From NCBI RefSeq assembly GCF_018130695.1, contig NZ_JAFCJX010000003.1, positions 186,001 to 250,000 of the forward strand: DNA of 64,000 nt. The letters are read 5' to 3'. The stretch comes from Bradyrhizobium jicamae. Its GTDB lineage: Bacteria > Pseudomonadota > Alphaproteobacteria > Rhizobiales > Xanthobacteraceae. Numbering within the stretch: position 1 is the first letter of the stretch; every line of letters begins with the position of its first letter. Under the pieces are notes generated by a model, which saw only the letters and a program-made list of their open reading frames with translations, was not told where the DNA came from and did not search any database. This document shows, in pieces, positions 53,163 through 62,083 of this stretch. A program made the position numbers and the translations under genes.

Positions 53163-54731
53163 TTACTGCCCGAGGAAAAAATCGAGCTTCGCCTTGTTCG
53201 GCAACGCGCCCGCGTGCACGGCCTCATCGAACAGCATCACCTGCTCCTGCGCGGCGTCATACGTCGGCCAGGCCGGCAGGCCATTGCCGTTGGGATTGCC
53301 GGTCTTCGCAAAATTCACCCAGTAGGTCGACATCGTCTCCGACAGTTTTCGGTCGGCGTCGGTCCAGTTGCGCGTCGTGCCGTTGAAGTTCAGCGTGTCC
53401 ATCGTGCCATAGACATAAGCCATCTCGGCGCCGTGATAGGCGCCGAGTTTTATGGCCGGCGATTGCTGCTGGTAGGACAGGCCCGCCGCATAGGGCGGCA
53501 CGTGCGAGAAATAATAGGAGAAGGTCGGCGATATCAGCGACTGCTCGCGCGCCCAGCCACGCACAGCCGAGGCGAAGGTGCGATCGCGATGCAGCTCGTA
53601 GCTGGAGGCGCGGGCTTCGTCCTCGGTCGATGCGGGATACAGCTTGAGCAGGGCATCGGCGCGCTCGCCATAGCGCTGCTTGGCGCTCTCGACGAAGGCT
53701 GAGGCGCTCATCGCCACCGGATAGGCGGTGCCTTCATCCGAGTTGGAGCCGACCAGCACCGACACGCGCATTTGCTCGCCGGCGCGGTAGACCTCGGCCG
53801 GTGGCTTGGGCAGCGCGTAGCCGTCGACCACCGGCCGCGCGGCAAAGCCCGCGGCGGTGATGACGTCGCCGCCCTGGTCGCGCAGCTCCTTGATCGAAGC
53901 CGCCTTCAGCTTGTCCATCAGCTTGACGCCATCCTTCTCGGCTTCGGCCAGTGGCGGCGGTGGACCGCCCAGCGCAAAGCCGCCGCTTTCGCCGATGGCG
54001 CGATGGAACAGGCCCTTTGCCAGCGGCGAAGCCTGCAGCAGCGAGATCGCGATTGCGCCGGCGGACTGGCCGTAGACCGTGACGTTGGCGGGATCGCCGC
54101 CGAAGCGCGCGATGTTGTCGCGAACCCAATTGAGCGCCGCGATCATGTCGAGCAGGCCGTAATTGCCGGAAGCCTTGTGATCCGATTCGGCCGAGAGCTC
54201 CGGGTGCGCCAGGAAACCGAGCGCGCCGACGCGATAGTTCATCGACACGGTGACGACGCCCTTGCGCGCCAGATGCTCTCCCGAATAGAGCGGCAGCGAC
54301 GCCGAGCCGATCACCCAGCCGCCGCCATAGATGAACACCATCACCGGCAGCTTGGCATCGGGACGCACGTCAGGAGACCAGACGTTGAGATAGAGGCAGT
54401 CCTCGCTGCTCGGCTCCTCGCCGAGATAGAACACGGAGTTCTTCGCCCGCAGCGCCTGCAGGCACATCGGCGAATAGCGATCGGCGATGCGGACGCCGCT
54501 CCACGGCACGACCAGCGCCGGCGCCTTCCAGCGCAGCTCGCGCACCGGCGGTGCTGCGAACGGAATGCCCTTGAAGACGGAGAGCCCGTTGTCGCGGAGG
54601 CCGACCACGCTGCCGCCGGTGATCTCGATCGGCGGCGTGAGATCGGGGCCGGCTGCTGCGGCCAGCGACGGCGTCGACACACATAGCAGTGTCGCGAGGC
54701 CTGCCATTCCGGCCAGAGAATTGAGGGTCAT
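53163..54731 (-). CDS. Type-B carboxylesterase/lipase, secreted
   Basis: This encodes 522 residues from the ATG at 54731 (MTLNSLAGMAGLATLLCVST then an Ala-rich cleavage region); open sequence upstream to 54794 lacks a signal. It is an alpha/beta hydrolase of the type-B esterase family. The oxyanion motif is VFIYGGGWVIGS, the nucleophile elbow VTVYGQSAGAIA, then the acidic residue in SNSDEGTAYP and the His in GAYHGAEMAYVYG. Conserved SEDCLYLNVWSP is present. It hydrolyses carboxylic esters in the periplasm or outside the cell; the substrate is unknown. It is convergent with bufD. Confidence 0.92.
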   Translation of the reverse strand: MTLNSLAGMAGLATLLCVSTPSLAAAAGPDLTPPIEITGGSVVGLRDNGLSVFKGIPFAAPPVRELRWKAPALVVPWSGVRIADRYSPMCLQALRAKNSVFYLGEEPSSEDCLYLNVWSPDVRPDAKLPVMVFIYGGGWVIGSASLPLYSGEHLARKGVVTVSMNYRVGALGFLAHPELSAESDHKASGNYGLLDMIAALNWVRDNIARFGGDPANVTVYGQSAGAIAISLLQASPLAKGLFHRAIGESGGFALGGPPPPLAEAEKDGVKLMDKLKAASIKELRDQGGDVITAAGFAARPVVDGYALPKPPAEVYRAGEQMRVSVLVGSNSDEGTAYPVAMSASAFVESAKQRYGERADALLKLYPASTEDEARASSYELHRDRTFASAVRGWAREQSLISPTFSYYFSHVPPYAAGLSYQQQSPAIKLGAYHGAEMAYVYGTMDTLNFNGTTRNWTDADRKLSETMSTYWVNFAKTGNPNGNGLPAWPTYDAAQEQVMLFDEAVHAGALPNKAKLDFFLGQ

Positions 54732-54932
54732 GGTCTCGCTTCCCGCTGTTCTTGTGCTTTTGGCAAACGATATCGTGTCGGTCCCGTCAGACAATGACCC
54801 ATTTGTTCCGCAGCCCTAACACGATGTTATGCCTGTCAGGCGCTCGACGCGGAGCACGGCACCCGGAACTGGCGCGCTTCTGCAACGTTATTCGGACGTG
54901 GGCAGTGCGTGCGTGACGTGGCGGCCTTTCCG

Positions 54933-55151
54933 ATGAACAACTTTCCCAATGCTGCATTTTCGCCCGACGTGATCGAGCTGATGGCGCGGGCCCTGGACTC
55001 CTCGGTCGCGACCCTGCCGGAGCCGATCTGCTCCGCGCATATCACTACGATCGCGGAATCGATCCTTCGCACGGCAAAGGACGGCGAGCGCGAGGTCGGT
55101 GCGCTGCAACGGATCGCGCTGATGGAGCTCGCGCTGGCGCCGCGGCAGTAG
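54933..55151 (+). CDS. Small protein of unknown function (72 aa)
   Basis: This encodes 72 residues from the ATG at 54933 (MNNFPNAAFSPDVIELMARA). The frame also offers an ATG at 54909. Helical throughout, it has AHITTIAESILRTAKDGERE in the middle and no membrane segment. Homologous short proteins are, as far as I recall, widespread in Bradyrhizobium without assigned role. It stands alone between the esterase and a palindromic repeat. There is no clear ribosome site for either start. Confidence 0.65.
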   Translation: MNNFPNAAFSPDVIELMARALDSSVATLPEPICSAHITTIAESILRTAKDGEREVGALQRIALMELALAPRQ

Positions 55152-55172
55152 CGCTACGGCGGTTTTCCTTCA

Positions 55173-55292
55173 CCTCTCCCGCTTGCGGGGGAGGTCGGAT
55201 CGCATCGCAGATGCGATCCGGGTGGGGGCTCTCTCCGCGATACGACTCGCGGAGAGAGCCCCCACCCCAACCCTCCCCCGCAAGCGGGAGAG
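55173..55292. repeat. Composite palindromic repeat
   Basis: CCTCTCCCGC/GCGGGGGAGG (55173-55194), GGATCGCATC/GATGCGATCC (55197-55219) and a final CTCCCCCGC/GCGGGAGAG hairpin form the same composite family as 36318-36455 and 63429-63647. It separates the small gene at 54933 from the convergent MarR gene. Confidence 0.8.
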
Positions 55293-55337
55293 GGGGCGCA
55301 GTCCCGTCGGGGCCGCACTCTCACTCAGTCCGAAAAA

Positions 55338-55817
55338 TCACAACGGCACGATCCGGTTCAACAGCTCCAGCAACGTCGCCTGCTCGACCACGCTCAGCGC
55401 CGCCAGCATGCGCTTGTTGTAGGGGTCCGTCATTCTGGTCGCCTCCTGGATCAGCTTCGTCCCCTTCGGCGTCAACAGCAGCTCGACGCCGCGACGGTCC
55501 GACTTGGAGCGGTTGCGCTTGATCAGGCCTGACGACTCGTACTCGTTCAGGATCTTGATCAGGTTCGGCAGCTTCAGCCGGAGCAGGCTCGCCAGCGTGC
55601 TCGGCGGCACCCCCGGATTATCCCGGATGATGGTCAGGATCGCGTAGCTCGCCGGCGTGATGCCGAGCTCGGCGAAACTCTCGTAAAAGCCCTCGAAAAA
55701 CTTCAATTGCGCCAGGCGGAGCATGAATCCCGGGGTCTTCTGCAAGCCCCGCAGGTCCAGCGCCTTCTTCAGCCCCAGGTCCAGGCCCTGCCGCGTGCGG
55801 CCTTCTGTCCGATCCAT
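55338..55817 (-). CDS. MarR-family transcriptional regulator (of the P450 locus)
   Basis: This encodes 159 residues from the ATG at 55817, which has AAGGAGTC six nt before it. An ATG at 55835 lies within the operator-like palindrome zone and lacks such a site. The winged helix is clear (VPPSTLASLLRLKLPNLIKI and RNRSKSDRRGVELLLTPKG). It is divergent from a binding protein and a CYP199-like P450, with a 27-bp near-palindrome between. Repression of aromatic-acid uptake and oxidation genes, released by an aromatic acid or its CoA ester, is the likely role. Confidence 0.9.
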   Translation of the reverse strand: MDRTEGRTRQGLDLGLKKALDLRGLQKTPGFMLRLAQLKFFEGFYESFAELGITPASYAILTIIRDNPGVPPSTLASLLRLKLPNLIKILNEYESSGLIKRNRSKSDRRGVELLLTPKGTKLIQEATRMTDPYNKRMLAALSVVEQATLLELLNRIVPL

Positions 55818-55833
55818 CCGATTGACTCCTTGC

Positions 55834-55860
55834 ATAATAGCTATAAAATATAACTATTAT
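55834..55860. promoter_or_regulatory. 27-bp near-perfect palindrome, probable MarR operator
   Basis: ATAATAG (55834-55840) and CTATTAT (55854-55860) are perfect outer arms; inner TATA blocks (55842-55845 and 55849-55852) are also symmetric. Only the flanking single bases and the centre break the symmetry. It is very A/T-rich in a GC-rich region, lies 16 bp from the marR start and 42 bp from the binding-protein start, and probably overlaps both promoters. Confidence 0.6.
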
Positions 55861-55902
55861 ATATAGGCGGTACTGGAGACCGCAGGGGAGGAGATATTGA
55901 AC

Positions 55903-57102
55903 ATGAGCTTCCTGCAAAAGCTATGCGTCGCCGCCTTGTTCCTGTCGCCGGCATCTGCGCTCGCGCAAGGCACCGTGAAGATCGGCGTGCTGAACGACCA
56001 GTCCGGCCCGTTCGCGAGCTACCAGGGCGTCGGCTCGGTGATCGCGGCCAGGATGGCGGTCGAGGATTACGGCGGAAAAGCCGCCGGCAAGACGGTCGAG
56101 GTGGTCGCGGCCGACCATCAGAACAAGACCGACACCGGCATCGGCATCGCGCGGCGCTGGTACGAGAACGAGGCGGTGGACGCGATCTTCGACGTGCCGA
56201 ATTCGTCGATCGCGCTCGCCGTCGCCGCGATGAGCGCCGAGAAGAACAAGGTGTTCATCGGCTCGGGCGCCGGCACGGCGCTGCTCACCGGCGAGAAGTG
56301 CACGCCGAATACCGTGCACTGGACCTACGACACCTATGCGTACGGGCGCGGCCTCGGCAAGGCGATCGTGCAGCAGGGCGGCAAGAAGTGGTTCTTCATC
56401 ACCGCCGACTACGCCTTCGGCCATGATCTGGAGAAGCAGGCCTCCGAAGCGGTGAAGGCCTCCGGCGGTCAGGTGCTCGGCGCCGTGCGCCATCCGCTCG
56501 GCACCGCCGACTACGCCTCCTTCCTGCTGCAGGCGCAGGCCTCCGGCGCCGACGTGATCGGCATCGCCAATGCCGGCGACGACACCATCACCTCGATGAA
56601 GCAGGCCGCCGAGTTCGGCCTGACGCAGAACCACAAGCTGGCCGGCCTGATCCTCGGCATGAACGGCCTGCCGTCGCTGACGCTGAAGTTTGCGCAGGGC
56701 GCGCAGATCATGAATCCGTTCTACTGGGATCTCAACGACGGCACCCGCGCGTTTGCAAAACGCTTCGCCGAGCGGATTCCGTCAAAGGCCTATCCGAACG
56801 ACATGCAGGCCGGCGTCTACGCCTCCGTGATCCACTACCTCAAGGCGGTCGACAAGGTCGGCGGCGCCACCGACGGCAAGGCCGTGGTCGCCGCGATGAA
56901 GGAGATGCCGACCGACGATCCGCTGTTCGGCAAGGGCTATATCCGCAAGGACGGCCGCAAGATCCACCCGCTCTATCTGCTGCAGGTCAAGACGCCCGAG
57001 GAGTCGAAATCGACCTGGGACATGCTCAAGGTGGTCGGCACGCTCAAGGGCGAGGACGCGTTCCGGCCCGAGAGCGAAGGCAATTGCCCGCTCGTGAAGT
57101 AA
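55903..57102 (+). CDS. Branched-chain-amino-acid-type ABC substrate-binding protein
   Basis: This encodes 399 residues from the ATG at 55903 after AGGGGAGGAG. The signal peptide is MSFLQKLCVAALFLSPASAL then AQ. It is a type-I periplasmic binding protein of the LivJ/HAAT family (TVKIGVLNDQSGPFASYQGV). Members near P450 or CoA-ligase genes often bind aromatic acids rather than amino acids. No permease or ATPase genes are in the window, so it must work with components elsewhere. It is 21 bp upstream of the P450 gene and clearly cotranscribed. Confidence 0.92.
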   Translation: MSFLQKLCVAALFLSPASALAQGTVKIGVLNDQSGPFASYQGVGSVIAARMAVEDYGGKAAGKTVEVVAADHQNKTDTGIGIARRWYENEAVDAIFDVPNSSIALAVAAMSAEKNKVFIGSGAGTALLTGEKCTPNTVHWTYDTYAYGRGLGKAIVQQGGKKWFFITADYAFGHDLEKQASEAVKASGGQVLGAVRHPLGTADYASFLLQAQASGADVIGIANAGDDTITSMKQAAEFGLTQNHKLAGLILGMNGLPSLTLKFAQGAQIMNPFYWDLNDGTRAFAKRFAERIPSKAYPNDMQAGVYASVIHYLKAVDKVGGATDGKAVVAAMKEMPTDDPLFGKGYIRKDGRKIHPLYLLQVKTPEESKSTWDMLKVVGTLKGEDAFRPESEGNCPLVK

Positions 57103-57123
57103 CGCGGCACGAAGGAGCTGACG

Positions 57124-58302
57124 ATGGGCGGCTTTCCTTCAACTGACGTCGATCCGTTCGCGCCGGAATTTCTCGGCGACCCCTACCCCGCCTATGCGGC
57201 GTTGCGGTCGCTGGGGCCCGTCGTCACGATGGAGCGCTACGGCATCTCAGCCATGGCCGGCTATGCCGAGGTCGAGCCGGCGCTGAAGGACTGGCGCACC
57301 TATATCAGCGGCGAAGGCGTCGGCCTCGCCGGCATGAATCCCGCGCTGCCGAAGCCGCTCACCCTGCAGATCGATCCGCCCGACCATGACAAGGGCCGCC
57401 GCGTGCTCGGCCGCACGTTGTCGCCGGGCGTGGCGCGGCGGCTGCGCGAGACGTTCCAGAAGGAGGCCGAGATCAAGGTCGCCGAGCTGCTCGAGCGCGG
57501 CAGCTTCGATGCGATGGCCGATCTCGCCGAAGCCTATCCGATGAAGGTGTTTCCCGACGCGATCGGCATCCGCCCCGACGGGCGCGAGAAGCTGCTCGCC
57601 TGGAGCACCTTCGTGTTCAACAGCTTTGGGCCCGAGAACGACATCCTGATCGCCTCGCGCGAGGCCGGCCTCGCCGCGCAAGCCTGGATCATGGAGTGCT
57701 GCGTGCGCAGCGCGCTGCAGCCGGACAGCCTCGGCATGATGATCTATGAAGCCGCAGATAGCGGCGAGATCACCGAGCATGAAGCGCTGCACCTGGTGCG
57801 GCCGTTCCTCACCGCAGGGGTCGACACCACGATCAACGGCATCGGCAACGTGCTGCTGGCGCTCGCCACCCATCCGGAGCAGTTTCAGAAGCTCCGCGAA
57901 AAGCCGGAGCTGGCGCGCAACGCCTTCGAGGAAGGCCTGCGCTACGATTCACCGGTGCAGACCTTCTTCCGCACCACCTCACGCGATGTCGAGATCGGAG
58001 GCGGCGTGATCCCGGCGCACCGGAAGGTGCTGCTGTTCATGGCCTCGGCCAACCGCGATCCCCTGCGCTGGGCCGATGCCGACAGCTTCAACATCGAGCG
58101 CCCGGCCACCGGCCATGTCGGCTTCGGCGCCGGCATCCATGCCTGTGTCGGCCAGATGATCGCGCGGCTCGAGGGCGAATTGATCCTCGCCGAGCTGGCG
58201 CGGCGGGTGAAGACGATCGAGCTGACAGGCGAGCCCGAGCGTCTGCTCAACAACTCGCTGCGCGGCTTGAGGCGCATGCCGGTTCGCGTCACGGCGGCCT
58301 GA
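57124..58302 (+). CDS. Cytochrome P450, CYP199-like
   Basis: This encodes 392 residues, with AAGGAG six nt before the ATG. P450 motifs: I-helix oxygen-binding AGVDTT (FLTAGVDTTINGIGN), ExxR in FEEGLRYDSPVQTFFRTT, and the heme-Cys loop FGAGIHACVGQ. From DPFAPEFLGDPYPAYAALRS onward the text closely follows CYP199A enzymes of Rhodopseudomonas (remembered), which O-demethylate or hydroxylate para-substituted benzoates and cinnamates. Pairing with a binding protein and a MarR regulator fits aromatic-acid use. No ferredoxin or reductase gene is adjacent, so electron partners must be encoded elsewhere. Confidence 0.92.
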   Translation: MGGFPSTDVDPFAPEFLGDPYPAYAALRSLGPVVTMERYGISAMAGYAEVEPALKDWRTYISGEGVGLAGMNPALPKPLTLQIDPPDHDKGRRVLGRTLSPGVARRLRETFQKEAEIKVAELLERGSFDAMADLAEAYPMKVFPDAIGIRPDGREKLLAWSTFVFNSFGPENDILIASREAGLAAQAWIMECCVRSALQPDSLGMMIYEAADSGEITEHEALHLVRPFLTAGVDTTINGIGNVLLALATHPEQFQKLREKPELARNAFEEGLRYDSPVQTFFRTTSRDVEIGGGVIPAHRKVLLFMASANRDPLRWADADSFNIERPATGHVGFGAGIHACVGQMIARLEGELILAELARRVKTIELTGEPERLLNNSLRGLRRMPVRVTAA

Positions 58303-58454
58303 GACGGTCGTCTCTCCCGCTTCCAAGACAGATGCAGCGCGCCGGCGGCCGGACCGCGAGAGCCCCGGCTTTCGCAGAGCTGGAAGGAGTGCTAGCGTCG
58401 ATTACGACCGACATGCGGGCAATCTTTCTCAGGCGATAGCTTTTTGGAGGATCC

Positions 58455-59777
58455 GTGGGGCGATGGATCGTTGGCGTCGTTTCAAAGAGCCTGGTGGCCG
58501 TCCTGTGCATCGCAGCATTGGCGTGGCTGGCGTTTTGGTACTTCATTCCCGCGCCGCCCTCCTCCATCGTTATCGCGACCGGCCCTGTCGGCGGCACGCT
58601 TGACCTGATCGCGCAACACTATCGGGCAAGGCTCGCGCCTCACCTCACGCTGGACCAGCATTCGACCGACGGCGTGATCGAAAACTTGCGGCTATTGAAC
58701 GATCGAAACTCGGGCGTCGACATTGCCTTCTTCATCGGCGGGGCAGCGAATGGCAAACAAGCGCCCGAGCTGAGATCGCTGGGCCGGGTCCTGTATTTTC
58801 CGATCTGGTTTTTTTACCGCGGGCCCGAGCCGCTGAACCGCCTGACACAGCTCAAGGGCAAACGCATCGGCGGCCCCGTCAACAATCCGGCTGTCAGTCA
58901 AATCCTCGCTGCAAATGGCATCAGCTCCGAAAACTCAAAACTCTCGGTACGGGTCGGACCGGCCGCAACCACCGGACTGAGAGACAACGAGGTCGATGTA
59001 CAGATCGTCCTCGGCGAAGCCAATTCGTCGATCGTCCAGTCGCTGTTGCGCGATCCCGGCATTCGCCTGATGGATGTCACCGAAGCCGACGCGCTCGCGC
59101 GGATATTCCCGTATCTCAACCGGCTGCAGCTTCCGCGTGGCGTGATTGATTTCGAGAAGGACATCCCGCCGCGTGACGTCAACCTCGTTGCAACCACCGT
59201 CGGCGTTCTCGTGCACAAGGACGTTCATCCCGAGATCATCTACCTTCTTGCGCAAACGCTGGCGGAGGAACACGGCGGCGCGGGGATTTTTCAACGGGCC
59301 GGCGACTTTCCCACCCAGAGCGACCCCGAATTTGCCGTCGCCGAGGACGCGCGCGACTTCTACAGGAATGGCCCGTCGTTCATGCAGCGATACCTGCCGT
59401 TCTGGATGATCAATCTCACCAAGCGTGCGATTGCCGCTCTGGTGGCGGTGATCGCCATCGTCATCCCGCTGCTCAATTATGCGCCGAAGATGTATGTTTG
59501 GCTGCTCGAAGCCTACATGGCCAAACTGTACCGCCGCCTCAGGGGTGTCGAAGCGCAATTGCAGTCCAATCTGACGGTGCCGGAAATCCAGGATTTGCAA
59601 TCGGACCTTGAGGCCATCGATCGTGCGGTGAATGTTCTTCCGATGCGGCACTCGGACCTGTTTCTGTCGATCGAAGTGCACATCGATCGGACACGCCAGC
59701 GCCTGGCATCCCGCCTGACCGAACTCACGCTACCGGAAGCCGGCGGCAGCCGGACCGCCACACCGCAGATGACGTGA
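58455..59777 (+). CDS. Membrane-tethered TAXI-type solute-binding protein
   Basis: This encodes 440 residues from a GTG start with GGAGG four nt before it. An N-terminal anchor (about 9-31, VVSKSLVAVLCIAALAWLAF) is followed by a TAXI domain (about 38-315, SSIVIATGPVGGTLDLIAQH). A second membrane helix follows (about 328-350, AIAALVAVIAIVIPLLNYAP), then a helical cytoplasmic tail of about 80 residues. Typical TAXI proteins are soluble and lack the C-terminal helix. No TRAP permease is adjacent. The layout suggests a ligand sensor or a tethered receptor rather than a simple transport protein. Confidence 0.85.
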   Translation: MGRWIVGVVSKSLVAVLCIAALAWLAFWYFIPAPPSSIVIATGPVGGTLDLIAQHYRARLAPHLTLDQHSTDGVIENLRLLNDRNSGVDIAFFIGGAANGKQAPELRSLGRVLYFPIWFFYRGPEPLNRLTQLKGKRIGGPVNNPAVSQILAANGISSENSKLSVRVGPAATTGLRDNEVDVQIVLGEANSSIVQSLLRDPGIRLMDVTEADALARIFPYLNRLQLPRGVIDFEKDIPPRDVNLVATTVGVLVHKDVHPEIIYLLAQTLAEEHGGAGIFQRAGDFPTQSDPEFAVAEDARDFYRNGPSFMQRYLPFWMINLTKRAIAALVAVIAIVIPLLNYAPKMYVWLLEAYMAKLYRRLRGVEAQLQSNLTVPEIQDLQSDLEAIDRAVNVLPMRHSDLFLSIEVHIDRTRQRLASRLTELTLPEAGGSRTATPQMT

Positions 59778-59793
59778 GGTCTGTCACCAGCGC

Positions 59794-60729
59794 TCAACCC
59801 CATGGACCGCGCGTGCCTGACGAACGCCCCCACGGACTGCGCGACGGATCATTCTGCGCGCGCGACGGCGCACTGCCCTGCGCGCCGAGCTCCGCCGCGA
59901 GCTGCTGCAGCGCTGCGATGCGGTTCTCCGTCGACGGGTGGGTCGTGAACAGATTGTCCATGCCGCGGCCCGACAGCGGGTTGATGATGAACATGTGCGC
60001 GGTCGCGGGGTTACGCTCGGCCTCTTCGTTCGGCACGTGCTGCGCCGCGTTCTCGATCTTGACCAGCGCCGATGCCAGCCACATCGGCTGGCCGACGATG
60101 CGCGCGCCGAGATTGTCGGCGGCATATTCGCGGGTGCGGCTGATCGCCATCTGCACCAGCATGGCGCCGAACGGGGCGAGGATCATCATCGCGATCGAGC
60201 CGATGATGCCGGGGCCGTTGTTGTTGTCGCGGTGGCCGCCGAAGAACATGCCAAACTGCGCCAGCATCGAGATCGCGCCGGCGATCGTCGCGGTGATGGT
60301 CATCAGCAGTGTGTCGTGGTTCTTGATATGCGCCAGCTCATGCGCGATCACGCCGGCGAGCTCCTCGCGGCTGAGCTGCTGCATGATACCTGACGTGACG
60401 GCGACCGCCGCATTCTGCGGATTGCGGCCAGTGGCGAACGCGTTCGGCTGCGGCTCGTCCATCACGAACACGCGCGGCATCGGCAGCGCGGCGCGCTGGG
60501 CGAGCTCGGCAACGAGATTGTAGAGGTCCGGCGCCGAGCGCGCGTCGACCTCATGGGCGCCGTACATCGACAACACCATGCGGTCCGAGTTCCAGTAGGT
60601 GAACACGTTCATCGCCGCCGCGATGACGAGCGCAATCACCGCGCCGGTGCCACCGCCGATGAGATAGCCGACGCCCATGAACAGGCCGGTGAGACCGGCC
60701 AGCAGAAGTGCGGTGCGGAAATAGCTCAT
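59794..60729 (-). CDS. htpX: Membrane zinc metalloprotease HtpX
   Basis: This encodes 311 residues from the ATG at 60729 ([20 protein letters not shown]); open sequence to 60798 is not needed. M48-family: two N-terminal helices, the zinc motif HELAH in [18 protein letters not shown], two further membrane segments, and the third ligand Glu in [13 protein letters not shown]. The tail is Ser/Arg/Gly-rich. HtpX removes misfolded inner-membrane proteins with FtsH during heat or envelope stress. It is convergent with the TAXI gene and divergent from two small genes. Confidence 0.95.
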   Translation of the reverse strand: MSYFRTALLLAGLTGLFMGVGYLIGGGTGAVIALVIAAAMNVFTYWNSDRMVLSMYGAHEVDARSAPDLYNLVAELAQRAALPMPRVFVMDEPQPNAFATGRNPQNAAVAVTSGIMQQLSREELAGVIAHELAHIKNHDTLLMTITATIAGAISMLAQFGMFFGGHRDNNNGPGIIGSIAMMILAPFGAMLVQMAISRTREYAADNLGARIVGQPMWLASALVKIENAAQHVPNEEAERNPATAHMFIINPLSGRGMDNLFTTHPSTENRIAALQQLAAELGAQGSAPSRAQNDPSRSPWGRSSGTRGPWG

Positions 60730-60896
60730 TTTGGTGTCCTCTCGGCCAGCCGGAGAGCCGGCAAGAGGGAGGTAGGAATGGGGCGGGCGGCCCTGCAAGG
60801 GGCCCGGCTGCGTCGCGGCGACGCGGGAACGATTACGGATTGGCCATCCGCAAGGTCGGCTTGACCCTACTCCAGGGCCTCGGCACCATTGGAGCC

Positions 60897-61127
60897 ATGC
60901 GGTTCGAGATTCTCGGCGAAATCTCAGATATCGAAACCTTCGCCACCGGCTCCGGCATACGCGAGGTTGCCCGGCTGCGGCGCTTGTACGGGCGTGGCCG
61001 TTGGCGCAAGCGCAAGGGGATCGCCCGTGTGCGATTACCCAATGGCTCAGTTCACGTGGCTGAGCTACACTGGTATGAAGCAGCCGGGATCGGGCGCAAG
61101 GAATTCAAACTCAAACATCTGCTTTGA
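60897..61127 (+). CDS. Small basic protein of unknown function (76 aa)
   Basis: This 76-residue protein starts [24 protein letters not shown] lies just before the ATG. It is strongly basic in the middle ([20 protein letters not shown]) and ends [20 protein letters not shown]. Size and charge suggest a nucleic-acid or ribosome-associated protein, but no known domain is visible. The next small gene follows after 4 bp, so the two form a unit. From memory it is conserved among Bradyrhizobium. Confidence 0.75.
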   Translation: MRFEILGEISDIETFATGSGIREVARLRRLYGRGRWRKRKGIARVRLPNGSVHVAELHWYEAAGIGRKEFKLKHLL

Positions 61128-61131
61128 GACC

Positions 61132-61359
61132 ATGGCAAAGACACAAACAAAACAACTGGTCGTATGCGTCGACAATGACGGCTACGCGGTTTCGCTCGAG
61201 AAGCGCAAGATCTACGTCGCCCTGCGAGATCCGGCCGCGGACAAGCATGGCATGCTTCGGATCGTCGATGAATCCGGCGAAGATTATCTCTATCCCAAGG
61301 CCTTCTTCCGCCCGATCGCGCTGCCACTGGCCGTGAAACGGGCCGTGCTCGCAGCTTAG
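61132..61359 (+). CDS. Small protein of unknown function (75 aa)
   Basis: This 75-residue protein starts MAKTQTKQLVVCVDNDGYAV and continues SLEKRKIYVALRDPAADKHG, with LRIVDESGEDYLYPKAFF and a hydrophobic end. A beta-rich, SH3-like small fold is plausible. It lies 4 bp after the basic 76-residue gene, so the two are probably translated together. I recall close homologues throughout Bradyrhizobium, all hypothetical. No signal or membrane segment is present. Confidence 0.8.
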   Translation: MAKTQTKQLVVCVDNDGYAVSLEKRKIYVALRDPAADKHGMLRIVDESGEDYLYPKAFFRPIALPLAVKRAVLAA

Positions 61360-61497
61360 GTCGGCAGCCCGCATGAGCGATAGCGACATGCGGGACATCC
61401 ATCCCGGATATCGCTTCATTAACCGCGGTCGAGTGAACAGCTCTCAGCGAGCGAATTTCTAAACAGGCCGCGAGAGCCGCGGCCTTGAGGCGAACAG

Positions 61498-61713
61498 CTA
61501 TTGCATGCTGCCGGCGGCACCTTGCTCGATGGCGCGAATGACGGACGCGAGGCGCTCGGCGGCTTCACGTGTCCGCCGGGCCGCGTCCCTCAGGGTCGGA
61601 AGAACGTTCCTTTTGGTCTTGGAGACGGCAAGCTGATCGACCTCGCGCTGCAGGGCCTCAAGCTGGGCCATGGAGCGTGCGAGTTCTGCGTTGAGCATCA
61701 GGATATCGCTCAT
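61498..61713 (-). CDS. Small coiled-coil protein of unknown function (71 aa)
   Basis: This encodes 71 residues from the ATG at 61713 with GGGAAG five nt upstream; the frame is open to 61764. Residues 1-35 (MSDILMLNAELARSMAQLEA) show a heptad pattern, and a second helix is Arg/Ala-rich (LRDAARRTREAAERLASVIR). It probably oligomerises. No domain is recognised. It is isolated between small plus-strand genes and the lytic transglycosylase. Confidence 0.65.
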   Translation of the reverse strand: MSDILMLNAELARSMAQLEALQREVDQLAVSKTKRNVLPTLRDAARRTREAAERLASVIRAIEQGAAGSMQ

Positions 61714-61779
61714 CACGGCTTCCCGTAATGGCATAGAGGCAAAGGCGGGAACGGTCGAGTGCATACCTGTCGAACTCTC

Positions 61780-61860
61780 TCATCTGTCAGGTGGCATCAG
61801 GCAGAGCATCCCAGCCACGACAACCGCGAGCCAGACCGCAAAAAACGATTCGCGGCCCAC
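61780..61860 (-). CDS. Possible 26-residue membrane peptide (weak candidate)
   Basis: In the 310-bp gap before the transglycosylase a minus-strand frame from a GTG (61860) to TGA (61780) encodes a short peptide with one hydrophobic helix (ESFFAVWLAVVVAGMLCLM) and a charged end. A TATAAT (61902-61897) precedes it by 36 nt. There is no clear ribosome site or -35, so support is weak. The rest of the gap shows nothing. Confidence 0.2.
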   Translation of the reverse strand: MGRESFFAVWLAVVVAGMLCLMPPDR

Positions 61861-62083
61861 GTTGCGCAAAATACAGGCGCCGGCGCCACCCCGGCTATTA
61901 TACCCAAGGATACGCCTTCGCTACTGCCACGCGATCCCATAAATCTTCTCAACCCATGGCGGCAAAAATCGCTCCCGTTTCGACGCCCAGATGCCCGCCG
62001 GGTGTGGCTGCGCGCACCTGTTGCACTGCGGGGCGCTGGTGTATGGAGGCGACGGGTTTCTCAACCGATAGGCGGTGACATCG

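Noticed and set aside
57124-58302. Ferredoxin partner gene expected beside the P450
   Set aside because: I looked on both strands from 55800 to 58455 and found no Cys-rich ferredoxin or reductase frame.
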